This document shows, in pieces, positions 1 through 8,097 of a stretch of DNA of 64,000 nt; positions within the stretch are counted from its first letter, which is position 1, and each line of letters opens with the position of its first letter. Both the position numbers and the translations under genes were made by a program. Below the pieces are notes generated by a model that saw nothing but the letters and a program-made list of their open reading frames with translations, did not search any database and was not told where the DNA came from. This DNA is from Azospirillum sp. B510 (GTDB taxonomy: Bacteria; Pseudomonadota; Alphaproteobacteria; Azospirillales; Azospirillaceae). Location: positions 1,344,501 through 1,408,500 of the forward strand of contig NC_013855.1 in assembly GCF_000010725.1 (NCBI RefSeq), written 5' to 3'.

Positions 1-305
1 ACCTCGGCGATGCGGACCATGCGGGTGCCGTAGGCGCCGTTGACCAGCACCAGCAGCCGGCCGGCACGCGGCACCAGCGTGCCGATCATCGCCTCCACCG
101 CGAAGGTGCCGGAGCCCTGGACCGGCACCGCGACATGGCTGTCGCCGCCGCCGCCCGCCAACCGGACCAGCCGCTCGCGGATGGCGGCGTTGAGCGCGAT
201 GAAGCGGCCGTCGCGCGACCCCCAGTCGCGCAGCATCGCCTGCTTGACGGTGGCGGAGGTGGTCAATGGACCCGGAGTCAGCAGATAGGGCACGGTGTCG
301 GACAT
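1..305 (-). CDS. phnW: 2-aminoethylphosphonate--pyruvate transaminase, N-terminal part
   Basis: Only the first ~101 codons are in the window; the rest lies beyond base 1. The start is ATG at 305. The N-terminus reads [20 protein letters not shown] and is followed by [10 protein letters not shown] and [14 protein letters not shown], the substrate- and PLP-phosphate-binding start typical of PhnW, a class V aminotransferase. PhnW moves the amino group of 2-aminoethylphosphonate to pyruvate, giving phosphonoacetaldehyde and alanine in the cytoplasm. The gene is divergent from a LysR-type regulator and near a phosphonate-type ABC importer, which supports the call. The PLP lysine is not visible because the gene is cut. 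Confidence 0.9.
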   Translation of the reverse strand, partial: MSDTVPYLLTPGPLTTSATVKQAMLRDWGSRDGRFIALNAAIRERLVRLAGGGGDSHVAVPVQGSGTFAVEAMIGTLVPRAGRLLVLVNGAYGTRMVRIAE

Positions 306-396
306 TGGGGGGAAATTCCGCAGGAGGGGGAAAGCCGTGACGGACGGAATGGCCCCATGACGCCGCTTCGCCTATCATAAATCCAATCCATTCGGC

Positions 397-410
397 CTAT
401 GGGTCCATAG
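397..410. promoter_or_regulatory. Palindrome in the phnW/LysR divergent promoter region
   Basis: The 105-base gap between phnW and the LysR gene is relatively AT-rich near 371-410. It holds the perfect inverted repeat CTATGG-GT-CCATAG, ending one base before the regulator's ATG at 411, and a second CCTAT at 371-375. A dyad in a gap shared by a LysR gene and its divergent target is the expected place for autoregulation. Its function is inferred. Confidence 0.4.
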
Positions 411-1391
411 ATGAAATCAATGAACTTCGCCCAGCTTCGCGCCTTCCACGCGGTGGCGACGGAGGGGGGATTCACCAAGGCGGCCCGCCTGCTGAACGTG
501 ACCCAGCCGACCTGCTCGCAGGAGGTGAAGGCGCTGGAGGAGGCGTATGGCGTCACCCTGTTCGACCGCTCCAACCGCCAGGTGGCGCTGACCGAGGTCG
601 GCACCGCGCTGTTCGCCGTCACCCGCCGGCTGTTCGCGGCGGAACAGGAGGCGATGGAGCTGCTGGCCGGGGTGCGGCATCTGGACGGCGGGACGCTGGC
701 GGTGGGGGCGGACGGGCCGTTCCACGCGGTGCCGCTGATCGCCCGCTTCACCAGCACCCATCCGGGGCCGACGGTGACCCTGGCGGTCGGCAATTCGCGG
801 ACGATGCTGGAAGGGCTGATGGAGACCCGCATCGACGTCGCGGTGCTGGCCGACGTGCCGGGGGACTCCCGGCTCTATGTGCTGCCGCTGCGCCGCGATC
901 CGGTGCGGGCGCTGCTGCCGAAGGCGCATCCGCTGGCGCGGCGCCGGGCGGTGGCGCTGGGCGATCTGGCGGCCGAACGGCTGGTGCTGCGGGAGCCGGG
1001 GTCGATGACCCGCCGGCTGGTCGAGCGGGCGCTGGCGGCGGCGGAGGTGGCACCCACCGCCGTCATCGAGATTCAAAGCCGCGAGGCGGTGGTGGAGGCG
1101 GTGGCGGCGGGGCTGGGCGTCGGCTTCACCTCGGCGGCGGAATTCACCGGCGACGGACGGCTGGTTCTGCTGCCGATCGCCGGGGCCGAGATCGAGATGG
1201 ACGAATATGTCGTCTGCCTGCGCGAACGCCGCCGGCTGGCGGTGGTGCGCGCCTTCCTCGATCTGGCGCGGGAGGTTGCGGCCGAGGCCGGCCGAACTCT
1301 TTCCGGCGTCAGCGCCGCCGCCACGCCTGGGTCCGCTCCCGCAACGCCCGCGACAGCAGGGCGTGCAGCGCCCGCACGAGGGCGGAGGTGA
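411..1391 (+). CDS. LysR-type regulator of aminoethylphosphonate catabolism
   Basis: A 326-residue LysR-family regulator. An N-terminal winged helix-turn-helix (about residues 4-62, with FHAVATEGGFTKAARLLNVT) is followed by a periplasmic-binding-protein-like effector domain to about residue 295. The position, divergent from phnW and beside an AEP importer, fits the LysR regulators that accompany phnW loci and suggests it senses AEP or a product. ATG 420 is an alternative start; neither has a clear ribosome site. The last ~30 residues are Ala/Pro/Arg-rich, look non-conserved, and run 83 bases antisense into the permease gene. Confidence 0.85.
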   Translation: MKSMNFAQLRAFHAVATEGGFTKAARLLNVTQPTCSQEVKALEEAYGVTLFDRSNRQVALTEVGTALFAVTRRLFAAEQEAMELLAGVRHLDGGTLAVGADGPFHAVPLIARFTSTHPGPTVTLAVGNSRTMLEGLMETRIDVAVLADVPGDSRLYVLPLRRDPVRALLPKAHPLARRRAVALGDLAAERLVLREPGSMTRRLVERALAAAEVAPTAVIEIQSREAVVEAVAAGLGVGFTSAAEFTGDGRLVLLPIAGAEIEMDEYVVCLRERRRLAVVRAFLDLAREVAAEAGRTLSGVSAAATPGSAPATPATAGRAAPARGRR

Positions 1392-3033
1392 GGACGATCA
1401 TCATCGCCATGGCGGCGGCCCCCGCCACCTCGCCGGCATCGTCCATGTTCAGCACGGCGACCGACGCCGGCTTGGTCTCCGGCGCATAGAGGAAGACCAC
1501 CGCCGACACCGTGGTCATGGCGTTGACGAAGAAATAGATGGCGATGTCGAGGATGGCCGGCAGGCAGAGCGGCACCGTCACCCGCAGGAAGGTGGTCCAG
1601 ACCGGCACCTTCAGGCTAGCCGACACCGCTTCGAATTCGGCGTCCAGCTGCTTAAGCGCGGTGACGGCGGTCAGGTGGCTGACCGTGTAGAAATGCGCCA
1701 CCGTCGCCAGCACCAGGATCGCCATGCCGTGATAGAGCCAGCCCAGCGGGTTCCACGGCGCGTTGAAGAAGAAGATGTAGGCCAGCCCCAGCACCATGCC
1801 CGGCACCGCCAGCGGCAGGATCGCCATCAGCCGCACCAGCCCCTTCATCGCCGCGCGGCCGGGCGCCCGCTCCACCAGCCAGGCGCCGGTGAAGACGATG
1901 GCCGTGCCGGCCAGCGCGGTCCAGAAGGCCAGGATCAGGCTGTTGCCATAGCTGCTCCAGCCCGCCGAATCGAACTCGGCGAAATCGTAGTTCGCCAGCG
2001 TCGGCGTCAGGTTGTAGGGCCAGAAGGTGACGATGGAGGCGAATCCCGCCACCGCCAGCAGCCCGAGCAGCAGCCCGCCGACCAGCGCGCAGAACAGCAG
2101 GGCCAGCCGGTCGCCGACCGGGCTCAGACGCGGCTGGAACGGCACCGAGCGGGCGGAGAGCTGCGCCATCTGCCGGCGCTGGCCGATCCAGTCGGCGATG
2201 AAGGCCAGCACCGCCGGCAGCAGCAGGACGATGCCGACCACCGCCCCCATGCCGAAATTCTGCAAGCCGACCACCTGCTTGTAGACGTCGGTCGCCAGCA
2301 TGTTGGTGGAGCCGCCGATCACCTTGGGCACGCCGAAATCGGTGACCACCAGCGTGAACACCACGAAGATGGCGGAGACCAGGCCATAGCGCACGCCGGG
2401 CAGCGTGATGGTCACGAAGCGTTTCCAGGCGCCGGCGCCCAGCGCCTCCGCCGCCTCGTAAAGCCGGGCGTCGGAGGTCGAGAGCGCCACGGTCAGGATC
2501 ATCACCGCATGGGGGAAGGCATAGAAGACCTCGCCCATCACGATGCCGATCGGGCCATAGACGCTCTCGCCCATCAGCAGGCCGCGCAGGATGCCCTTGT
2601 TGCCGAACAGATACACCAGCGCGATGGCCGGCAGCAGCGACGGCGCCAGCAGCGGAATCTGCGCCAGCAGCCGGAACAGCCCCTTCCCCGCCATATGGGT
2701 GCGGGTCAGGCAGAAGGCGTAGAGGAAGGCCAGCGTCACCGTGATGGCCGTGGTCAGCAAAGACAGCGACAGGCTGTTGACCACCGAGCGTCGCAGCGTC
2801 GGCGTCTCCAGGAAGGCGGCGAAATTGGCGAGCCCGACGAAGGCGCCGTCGCGGTCATAGACGCTGCGCAGGAACAGCGCGCCGAGCGGCAGCAGGACGA
2901 ACAGCGCCAGGAACAGGGCGATGCCGCCCATCCCCATCCCGAACAGCCAGCGCTCGCCCGTCTCCACCGGCCGGCCGGACTGCCGCGGGATGAAGAGGGA
3001 GAGCTTCGGCGCGGCCAACTTCAGCACGCTCAT
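1309..3033 (-). CDS. 2-aminoethylphosphonate ABC transporter, fused two-domain permease
   Basis: A 574-residue inner-membrane permease with two binding-protein-dependent transport domains in one chain, like the fused permease (PhnU2 type) of AEP importers and Fe3+/spermidine-type permeases. Many hydrophobic segments are visible, and each half carries an EAA-like loop: AAEALGAGAWKRFVTITLPG in the first and FEAVSASLKVPVWTTFLRV in the second. The start is ATG 3033, which overlaps the stop of the ATPase gene (ATGA), so the two are translationally coupled. A longer upstream open frame exists but would overlap the ATPase gene widely. The 3' end overlaps the LysR gene tail to tail. Confidence 0.88.
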   Translation of the reverse strand: MSVLKLAAPKLSLFIPRQSGRPVETGERWLFGMGMGGIALFLALFVLLPLGALFLRSVYDRDGAFVGLANFAAFLETPTLRRSVVNSLSLSLLTTAITVTLAFLYAFCLTRTHMAGKGLFRLLAQIPLLAPSLLPAIALVYLFGNKGILRGLLMGESVYGPIGIVMGEVFYAFPHAVMILTVALSTSDARLYEAAEALGAGAWKRFVTITLPGVRYGLVSAIFVVFTLVVTDFGVPKVIGGSTNMLATDVYKQVVGLQNFGMGAVVGIVLLLPAVLAFIADWIGQRRQMAQLSARSVPFQPRLSPVGDRLALLFCALVGGLLLGLLAVAGFASIVTFWPYNLTPTLANYDFAEFDSAGWSSYGNSLILAFWTALAGTAIVFTGAWLVERAPGRAAMKGLVRLMAILPLAVPGMVLGLAYIFFFNAPWNPLGWLYHGMAILVLATVAHFYTVSHLTAVTALKQLDAEFEAVSASLKVPVWTTFLRVTVPLCLPAILDIAIYFFVNAMTTVSAVVFLYAPETKPASVAVLNMDDAGEVAGAAAMAMMIVLTSALVRALHALLSRALRERTQAWRRR

Positions 3034-4112
3034 CGCACCGCCTCGAACACGCGCAGCCGCTCGCGCGGCAGCGTCACCGCCAGCCGGCGGCCCGGATCCA
3101 GCGACAGGTCGCGCACCAGATTGGCCGACAGGTCGGCGGTGACGCGGACGTCGCCCAGCCCGTCGGCGGCCAGCCGGGCGCGGTGGAAGGGGCCGAGGAA
3201 CTCCAGGCTTTCGATCACCGCGTCCAGCGTGTTGGCGCCGCCGGCCGCGCGCACCTGCACATCCTCCGGCCGCAGGCAGACGGTGACGGCGGCACCGGGT
3301 GCCGTGGTCGCCAGATGGTCGCCGTCGAAGCCGCACTCGAAGCCATGCTCGCCCAGCCGCACCCGCCCCGGCGCCTCCAGCACGCCGGAGAGGAAATTCA
3401 TCGCCCCGACGAAATCGGCGACGAAGGGGCTCGCCGGCCGGTGATAGACCTCGTCGGGCGTGCCGACCTGCTCGATCAGGCCGTTGTTCATCACGACGAT
3501 GCGGTCGGCCATGGTCAGCGCCTCCTCCTGGTCATGGGTGACCATGATGGTGGTGATGCCGAGCCGGCGGTGCAGGTCGCGGATCTGGCGGCGCAGATGC
3601 AGCCGCACCCGCGCGTCCAGCGCCGACAGCGGCTCGTCCAGCAGAAGCAGGCCGGGCGACGGCGCCAGCGCGCGGGCCAGCGCCACCCGCTGCTGTTGCC
3701 CGCCGGACAGTTGGGCCGGATATTTCGGGCCGGCGTCGGGCAGGCCGACCAGCGTGAGAAGTTCCTCCACCCGCGCCCGCTCGGCGACCCGGCCCAGCTT
3801 CAGGCCGTAGGCGACGTTGCGATGCACGGTCAGGTTCGGGAACAGGGCGTAGGATTGGAAGACGATGCCGTAGTCGCGCGCCGACGGCGGCAGCCGCGAC
3901 ACGTCGCGGTCGCCCAGCCACACCGTCCCGCCGCTCTGCGGATCCAGCCCGGCGATCACCCGCAGCAGCGTGGTCTTGCCGCAGCCGGACGGCCCGAGGA
4001 AGCAGACGAACTCGCCGCGCCGGATGTCGAGCGACACGCCCTTCAGCGCGGTGAAGGTCCCGAAACTCTTGACGATGGACTCCAGGCGGAGATGGGGCGC
4101 GGTGGCGGTCAT
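3030..4112 (-). CDS. phnT: 2-aminoethylphosphonate ABC transporter ATP-binding protein
   Basis: A 360-residue ABC ATPase that powers AEP import. Walker A is GPSGCGKTT, the signature is LSGGQQQRVALARAL, Walker B is LLLLDEPLSALD, and the switch histidine is in MVTHDQEEA. A C-terminal TOBE-like domain (about residues 240-355) is typical of the PotA/FbpC group. I chose ATG 4112, just before the conserved start LRLESIVKSFG. ATG 4136 would add eight residues. A hairpin separates it from phnS upstream, and the permease gene overlaps its stop codon. Confidence 0.88.
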   Translation of the reverse strand: MTATAPHLRLESIVKSFGTFTALKGVSLDIRRGEFVCFLGPSGCGKTTLLRVIAGLDPQSGGTVWLGDRDVSRLPPSARDYGIVFQSYALFPNLTVHRNVAYGLKLGRVAERARVEELLTLVGLPDAGPKYPAQLSGGQQQRVALARALAPSPGLLLLDEPLSALDARVRLHLRRQIRDLHRRLGITTIMVTHDQEEALTMADRIVVMNNGLIEQVGTPDEVYHRPASPFVADFVGAMNFLSGVLEAPGRVRLGEHGFECGFDGDHLATTAPGAAVTVCLRPEDVQVRAAGGANTLDAVIESLEFLGPFHRARLAADGLGDVRVTADLSANLVRDLSLDPGRRLAVTLPRERLRVFEAVR

Positions 4113-4147
4113 CGGCGGCGTGTCCCGGCAAGACATGAAGGACAACG

Positions 4148-4184
4148 AAAAGGGCGGGCGGGTGCGCGAAGGCTCCCGCCCGCC
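4148..4184 (-). terminator. Intercistronic hairpin between phnS and phnT
   Basis: On the minus strand, 10-base arms GGCGGGCGGG (4184-4175) and CCCGCCCGCC (4162-4153) enclose a 12-base loop, followed by C and TTTT. It looks like a weak intrinsic terminator or an mRNA 3' stabiliser. Such an element after a binding-protein gene normally keeps that protein in excess over the membrane components. Confidence 0.6.
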
Positions 4185-4208
4185 GGCGCGATCAGGCTTT
4201 TCCCGGCC

Positions 4209-5249
4209 TCAGCTCTTCGGCTCGGACTTGGCGCCGTAACGCTTCTCCCAGGTCGCCAGGATGGCGTCGCGGTTGGTCGCGGCCCAGACGAAGTCGTTGG
4301 TCTTGTTCATCGCCGCTTCCGCGTTCTTCGGATAGTTCGGCGTGTCCTTGGTCACGCCGGGATGGGCGGTGACCTGATAGAAGTTCACATATTCCTCATT
4401 CGCCTTGCGGCTGGCCGCCCAGTCGGCGAGCGCCTTCGCGGCCTCGGCCTTGTGGGTGCCCTTGACGATGGCGGTCGCCTCCATCTCCCAGCCCACCCCT
4501 TCGGAGGCGAGGATCACGTCGATCGGCGCACCCTTGGTCTTCTGCTGGGCGCCGGTGTATTCGATCGAGATGCCGATGGGGTATTCGCCGGACGCCGCCA
4601 TCTTGCAGGGCTTGGAGCCCGAATGGGTGTAGAGCGCGACATTGTCGTTCAGCTTGTCCATGTAGGACCAGCCCTTGTCGGCCCCCATGGTCTGGAGCCA
4701 GCCCGACACGGCGAGGAAGCCGGTGCCCGAGGAGGCCGGGTTCGGCATGACGATCTGGCCCTTGTATTCCGGCTTCAGCAGGTCGGCCCAGGAGGTCGGC
4801 CTCGGCAGCTTCTTCTTCTCGGCCTCGACCGTGTTGAAGCAGATGGCGGCCATCCAGGCATCCATGCCGACCCAGGCCGGCGGGGTCTTGGCATCGCGGA
4901 AGCCGGCCTTGAGAGCCTCGGCGCCCTTGGGCTGGTAGGGCAGCAGCATGCCCTGGGCATCGAGGATCATCAGGCTGGAGGCGGCGAGGCCCCACACCAC
5001 GTCGGCCTTGGGATTGTCCTTCTCGGCCAGCAGCTTGGCGGTGACGACGCCGGTGGAATCACGCACCCATTCGATCTCGATGCCGGGATTGTCGGCCTCG
5101 AACGCCTTCTTGTAGGGGGCGAGCTGTTCATTCTCCAGCGCGGTGTAGACGGTCAGGCGGGTGGCGGCCCCGGCCTCAGTGGCGGATGCGGCGGCGGCCA
5201 GCAGCGCAAGCGCACAAGTCCCGAGCAGAATGGTGCGGCGGATCATCAT
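4209..5249 (-). CDS. phnS: 2-aminoethylphosphonate ABC transporter substrate-binding protein
   Basis: A 346-residue periplasmic binding protein, the first gene of the importer operon. Residues 1-28 form a Sec signal peptide (MMIRR, hydrophobic core, ASATEAGA). The mature part begins TRLTVYTALENEQLAPYKKA, the fold of the Fe3+/phosphonate extracellular solute-binding family. The start is ATG 5249 with GGGAG just upstream; ATG 5246 is the next codon. Specificity for AEP is inferred from phnW and the LysR gene nearby, not from binding residues. The 187-base gap to 5437 is the likely promoter region. Confidence 0.85.
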   Translation of the reverse strand: MMIRRTILLGTCALALLAAAASATEAGAATRLTVYTALENEQLAPYKKAFEADNPGIEIEWVRDSTGVVTAKLLAEKDNPKADVVWGLAASSLMILDAQGMLLPYQPKGAEALKAGFRDAKTPPAWVGMDAWMAAICFNTVEAEKKKLPRPTSWADLLKPEYKGQIVMPNPASSGTGFLAVSGWLQTMGADKGWSYMDKLNDNVALYTHSGSKPCKMAASGEYPIGISIEYTGAQQKTKGAPIDVILASEGVGWEMEATAIVKGTHKAEAAKALADWAASRKANEEYVNFYQVTAHPGVTKDTPNYPKNAEAAMNKTNDFVWAATNRDAILATWEKRYGAKSEPKS

Positions 5250-5436
5250 GGGGGCTCCCGTGGTCCAAAGGGCGGTATGCGGTGGCGTCCTGGAACAGCG
5301 TGTTTTCCGCGGGCAGCGGTCGGTCGCCGCCGCCCCGGCACGCCAGAGTCTCTACGCCGAAGCGCCCCGTCGCTCCCGTTAAGCTTTGGTGACTCCCCAA
5401 GTGATGACGGCCGGTGATGAAATTCCCGTCTTGCGG

Positions 5437-8064
5437 TCAGGCGGCCGTCAGCAGCGCCTCGGCATCGGCCACGGACAATGGACGGGCGAACAGGTAGCCC
5501 TGGGCATAGTCGCAGCCGATCCGGGTCACGACCGCCCGCTCCTCCTCGGTCTCGATGCCTTCGGCGACGACCTCCAGCCCGATGCGGTGGGCGAGGTCGA
5601 CGATGCCGCGCAACAGGGATTCCTGCCGGGGATCGCTGCCGAGCGCGCTGATGAAGCTCTTGTCGATCTTCATGACGTCGAAGGGCAGCCGGCTGAGATG
5701 CGACAGCGAGGAATAGCCGGTGCCGAAATCATCCATGCACAGGGCGATGCCCAGCGCATGGAAGCGTTCCAGAATGGCGCGGGCCTGGTCATGGTCGGTG
5801 ACGGTCATGCTTTCCGTCACCTCGATCTTCAGCCCGTCGGCGCGGCCATCGGCGAGGAAATCGAGCATGTCGTCGACATAGCGTTCGTCCCACATCTGGC
5901 GGGCCGACAGATTGACGTTGACGGTCAAGGCGCCCCCGCCCGCCATGCCGCGCCAACGGGCGAGCTGCGCCACCGCCCGTTCCAGCACATGGCGGCCGAG
6001 CGGCAGGATCTGGCCGGTCTCCTCGGCGATCGGGATGAACTGGGCCGGGCTGACGAGGCCGAGGTCGGGATGGCGCCAACGCACCAGCGCCTCGAAGCCG
6101 GTGAGCCGTCCATCGGACAGCGCCACGATCGGCTGATAGACTAGGAAGATGTCCCCGGCCTCCAGCGACGGGGTCAGGTCGCGTTGCAGGCGGCTGCGGA
6201 TCAGGATCGCTTCGCGCAGGGAGGCGTCGAACAACACGGTGCGGCCCTTGCCATGCTCCTTGGCGCGGTAGAGCGCGATGTCGGCGTCGCGCAGCAGCCC
6301 CTCCGGATCGTCGCTGGTCCCGTCATCGACCGCCAGCCCGATGCTGAGCCCGACCCGAAGCTCCGTGCCGCCAGCGCCGAGCGGGCGCTGGAAGGCGGAC
6401 TCCAGCGCCCGCGCGCGGGCGATCGCCACCTCGCGGCCGGCGGGCACGACGACGACGAACTCGTCGCCCCCCAGCCGCGCCACGAATTCCCCCGGCTCCA
6501 GCGCCGCCGCGACCCGCTCCGCCGTCGCGATCAGAATGCGGTCGCCGACGGCGTGGCCGAGACTGTCGTTGACGACCTTGAAGCCGTCGAGATCAAGGAA
6601 CAGCAGAGCCAGATCGCCCTGCCCGCCATCCGATACCGCCTGCCGGTCATGCAGCCAGCGGACCAGGAAGGCGCGGTTGGGCAGCCCGGTCAGGAAATCA
6701 TGGGTGGCCTGATGGACCAGCCGCGCCTCGTAGGATTTGCGGTCGCTGATGTCGGCGGCGGAGCCGGCGAGCCGCGCCACCCGCCCGCCCGGATCGGCGG
6801 CGACGATGCCATGCAGATGAACCCAGCCGACATGCTCCTCCCGCATCCGGTCCGGCGGCAGGACACGGAACTCCACATCGAAGCTGGCGCCGTCCACCGA
6901 CCGCTCGCCCTGGCGGATGGCGGACAGCACGGCGTGCCGGTCGTCGGAATGGATATGCGCCAGCAGGGCGGCGAGACCGGGCTCGCCACCGTCGGCGGGC
7001 AGATGAAGCATCTGGCGCAGCCGGGGCGACAGGTACAGCTCGCCACTGTCCAGATCCCAGTCCCACAAGCCGTCATTGGTGGCGGCGGCGGCCATGGCAT
7101 AGCGGCGCTCGCTCTCGCCCAGCCGGCGGCTCTTCTCCTCGATGGCGGCGAACAGGCCGCGCAGGGCGACCCGGCTGTCCTCCAGGCTGCGGCCGAGCAG
7201 GCCCAACTCGTCCTGGCGGAACCCGGCGAAGCTGGCCCCCGCCCCTCTACCCTTGCTCCAGCCTTGAAAAGGCCGGTCGAGGTCGCGGCGGGCCAGCCGG
7301 CGGGCATCCTCCACCAGCCGGCCGAGCGGGCCGACGATGCGGCTGCGGGTGAACCAGACCGCCGCGCCGGCCAGTCCCAGCACCAGCACGGCGATCATGC
7401 CGCCGCCGACCGCCATCAGCCGTTGAAGGGCCTCGATATCGTCCAGCGTGGCGGCGGTCAGCCGGGCGCGCTGCGCGCTCAAATGGCTGTTCAGCGCCGC
7501 CAGCCCCTTCACCGCGTCGCGGCGGCAGGCGTCGAAGGCGTCCGCGGGTATGGCCGCCGCCGGATCCTGCATCTGCACCTGGATGGCGTCGAGGAAGGCG
7601 GCGATGGCGGTGATGGCCTTGGCCTCGTCCTCGCCGGGGGTGACGATGTCGCGGTAGATCTCCAGATTGGCCCGCGACAGCGACAAGGCCCGGTCGAGCG
7701 CCGCGTGATCGGCACCGCCGTTCTGCACCCCCTCGCGGTAACGGTCGATGACGCCGCCGAGACCAAGATGCCCGCGCAACTCCGACAGCGCGTCGGACTT
7801 GGTGGCGGCCTGGAGGTCATAGTCGCGCCAGCCGTCGGCCACCGCGTCCATGCCGCGCATCAGTTGCAGCCCGACCGCCAGCATCGCCGCCAGACAAACG
7901 ACCAGCGCCGCCGCCAGCAGCAGGGCCGAGCGCGCGATGGTCAGGGTGCGGCGCCCCGCTTTGCCGCCGGCCCCGGAGACGGGTCCACCGGAAACGGGAC
8001 CGGGCATGGCATTGGGCGCCGTGCCGGGCATGGCCCCGGCGTCCTCGTTGACGATGTCGGTCAC
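5437..8064 (-). CDS. Membrane GGDEF-EAL protein with PAS domain
   Basis: An 875-residue c-di-GMP enzyme. In order: TM1 (about 40-64), a periplasmic sensor of ~150 residues, TM2 (about 215-240), a HAMP-like linker, a PAS domain (about 325-440), GGDEF and EAL. GGDEF is intact at residues 532-536 (RLGGDEF), but the RxxD inhibitory site five residues before it is absent (EPGE). EAL is intact at 658-660, with DDFGTG and KIDKSFI loops. Both synthesis and breakdown of c-di-GMP are therefore possible. It starts 33 bases after the chemoreceptor gene and shares that protein's sensor motif, so it is probably the last gene of the bufferin operon. Confidence 0.9.
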   Translation of the reverse strand: MTDIVNEDAGAMPGTAPNAMPGPVSGGPVSGAGGKAGRRTLTIARSALLLAAALVVCLAAMLAVGLQLMRGMDAVADGWRDYDLQAATKSDALSELRGHLGLGGVIDRYREGVQNGGADHAALDRALSLSRANLEIYRDIVTPGEDEAKAITAIAAFLDAIQVQMQDPAAAIPADAFDACRRDAVKGLAALNSHLSAQRARLTAATLDDIEALQRLMAVGGGMIAVLVLGLAGAAVWFTRSRIVGPLGRLVEDARRLARRDLDRPFQGWSKGRGAGASFAGFRQDELGLLGRSLEDSRVALRGLFAAIEEKSRRLGESERRYAMAAAATNDGLWDWDLDSGELYLSPRLRQMLHLPADGGEPGLAALLAHIHSDDRHAVLSAIRQGERSVDGASFDVEFRVLPPDRMREEHVGWVHLHGIVAADPGGRVARLAGSAADISDRKSYEARLVHQATHDFLTGLPNRAFLVRWLHDRQAVSDGGQGDLALLFLDLDGFKVVNDSLGHAVGDRILIATAERVAAALEPGEFVARLGGDEFVVVVPAGREVAIARARALESAFQRPLGAGGTELRVGLSIGLAVDDGTSDDPEGLLRDADIALYRAKEHGKGRTVLFDASLREAILIRSRLQRDLTPSLEAGDIFLVYQPIVALSDGRLTGFEALVRWRHPDLGLVSPAQFIPIAEETGQILPLGRHVLERAVAQLARWRGMAGGGALTVNVNLSARQMWDERYVDDMLDFLADGRADGLKIEVTESMTVTDHDQARAILERFHALGIALCMDDFGTGYSSLSHLSRLPFDVMKIDKSFISALGSDPRQESLLRGIVDLAHRIGLEVVAEGIETEEERAVVTRIGCDYAQGYLFARPLSVADAEALLTAA

Positions 8065-8097
8065 GCCGGCCTTCCCTTTTCCCCGGACCCGTGGAAA

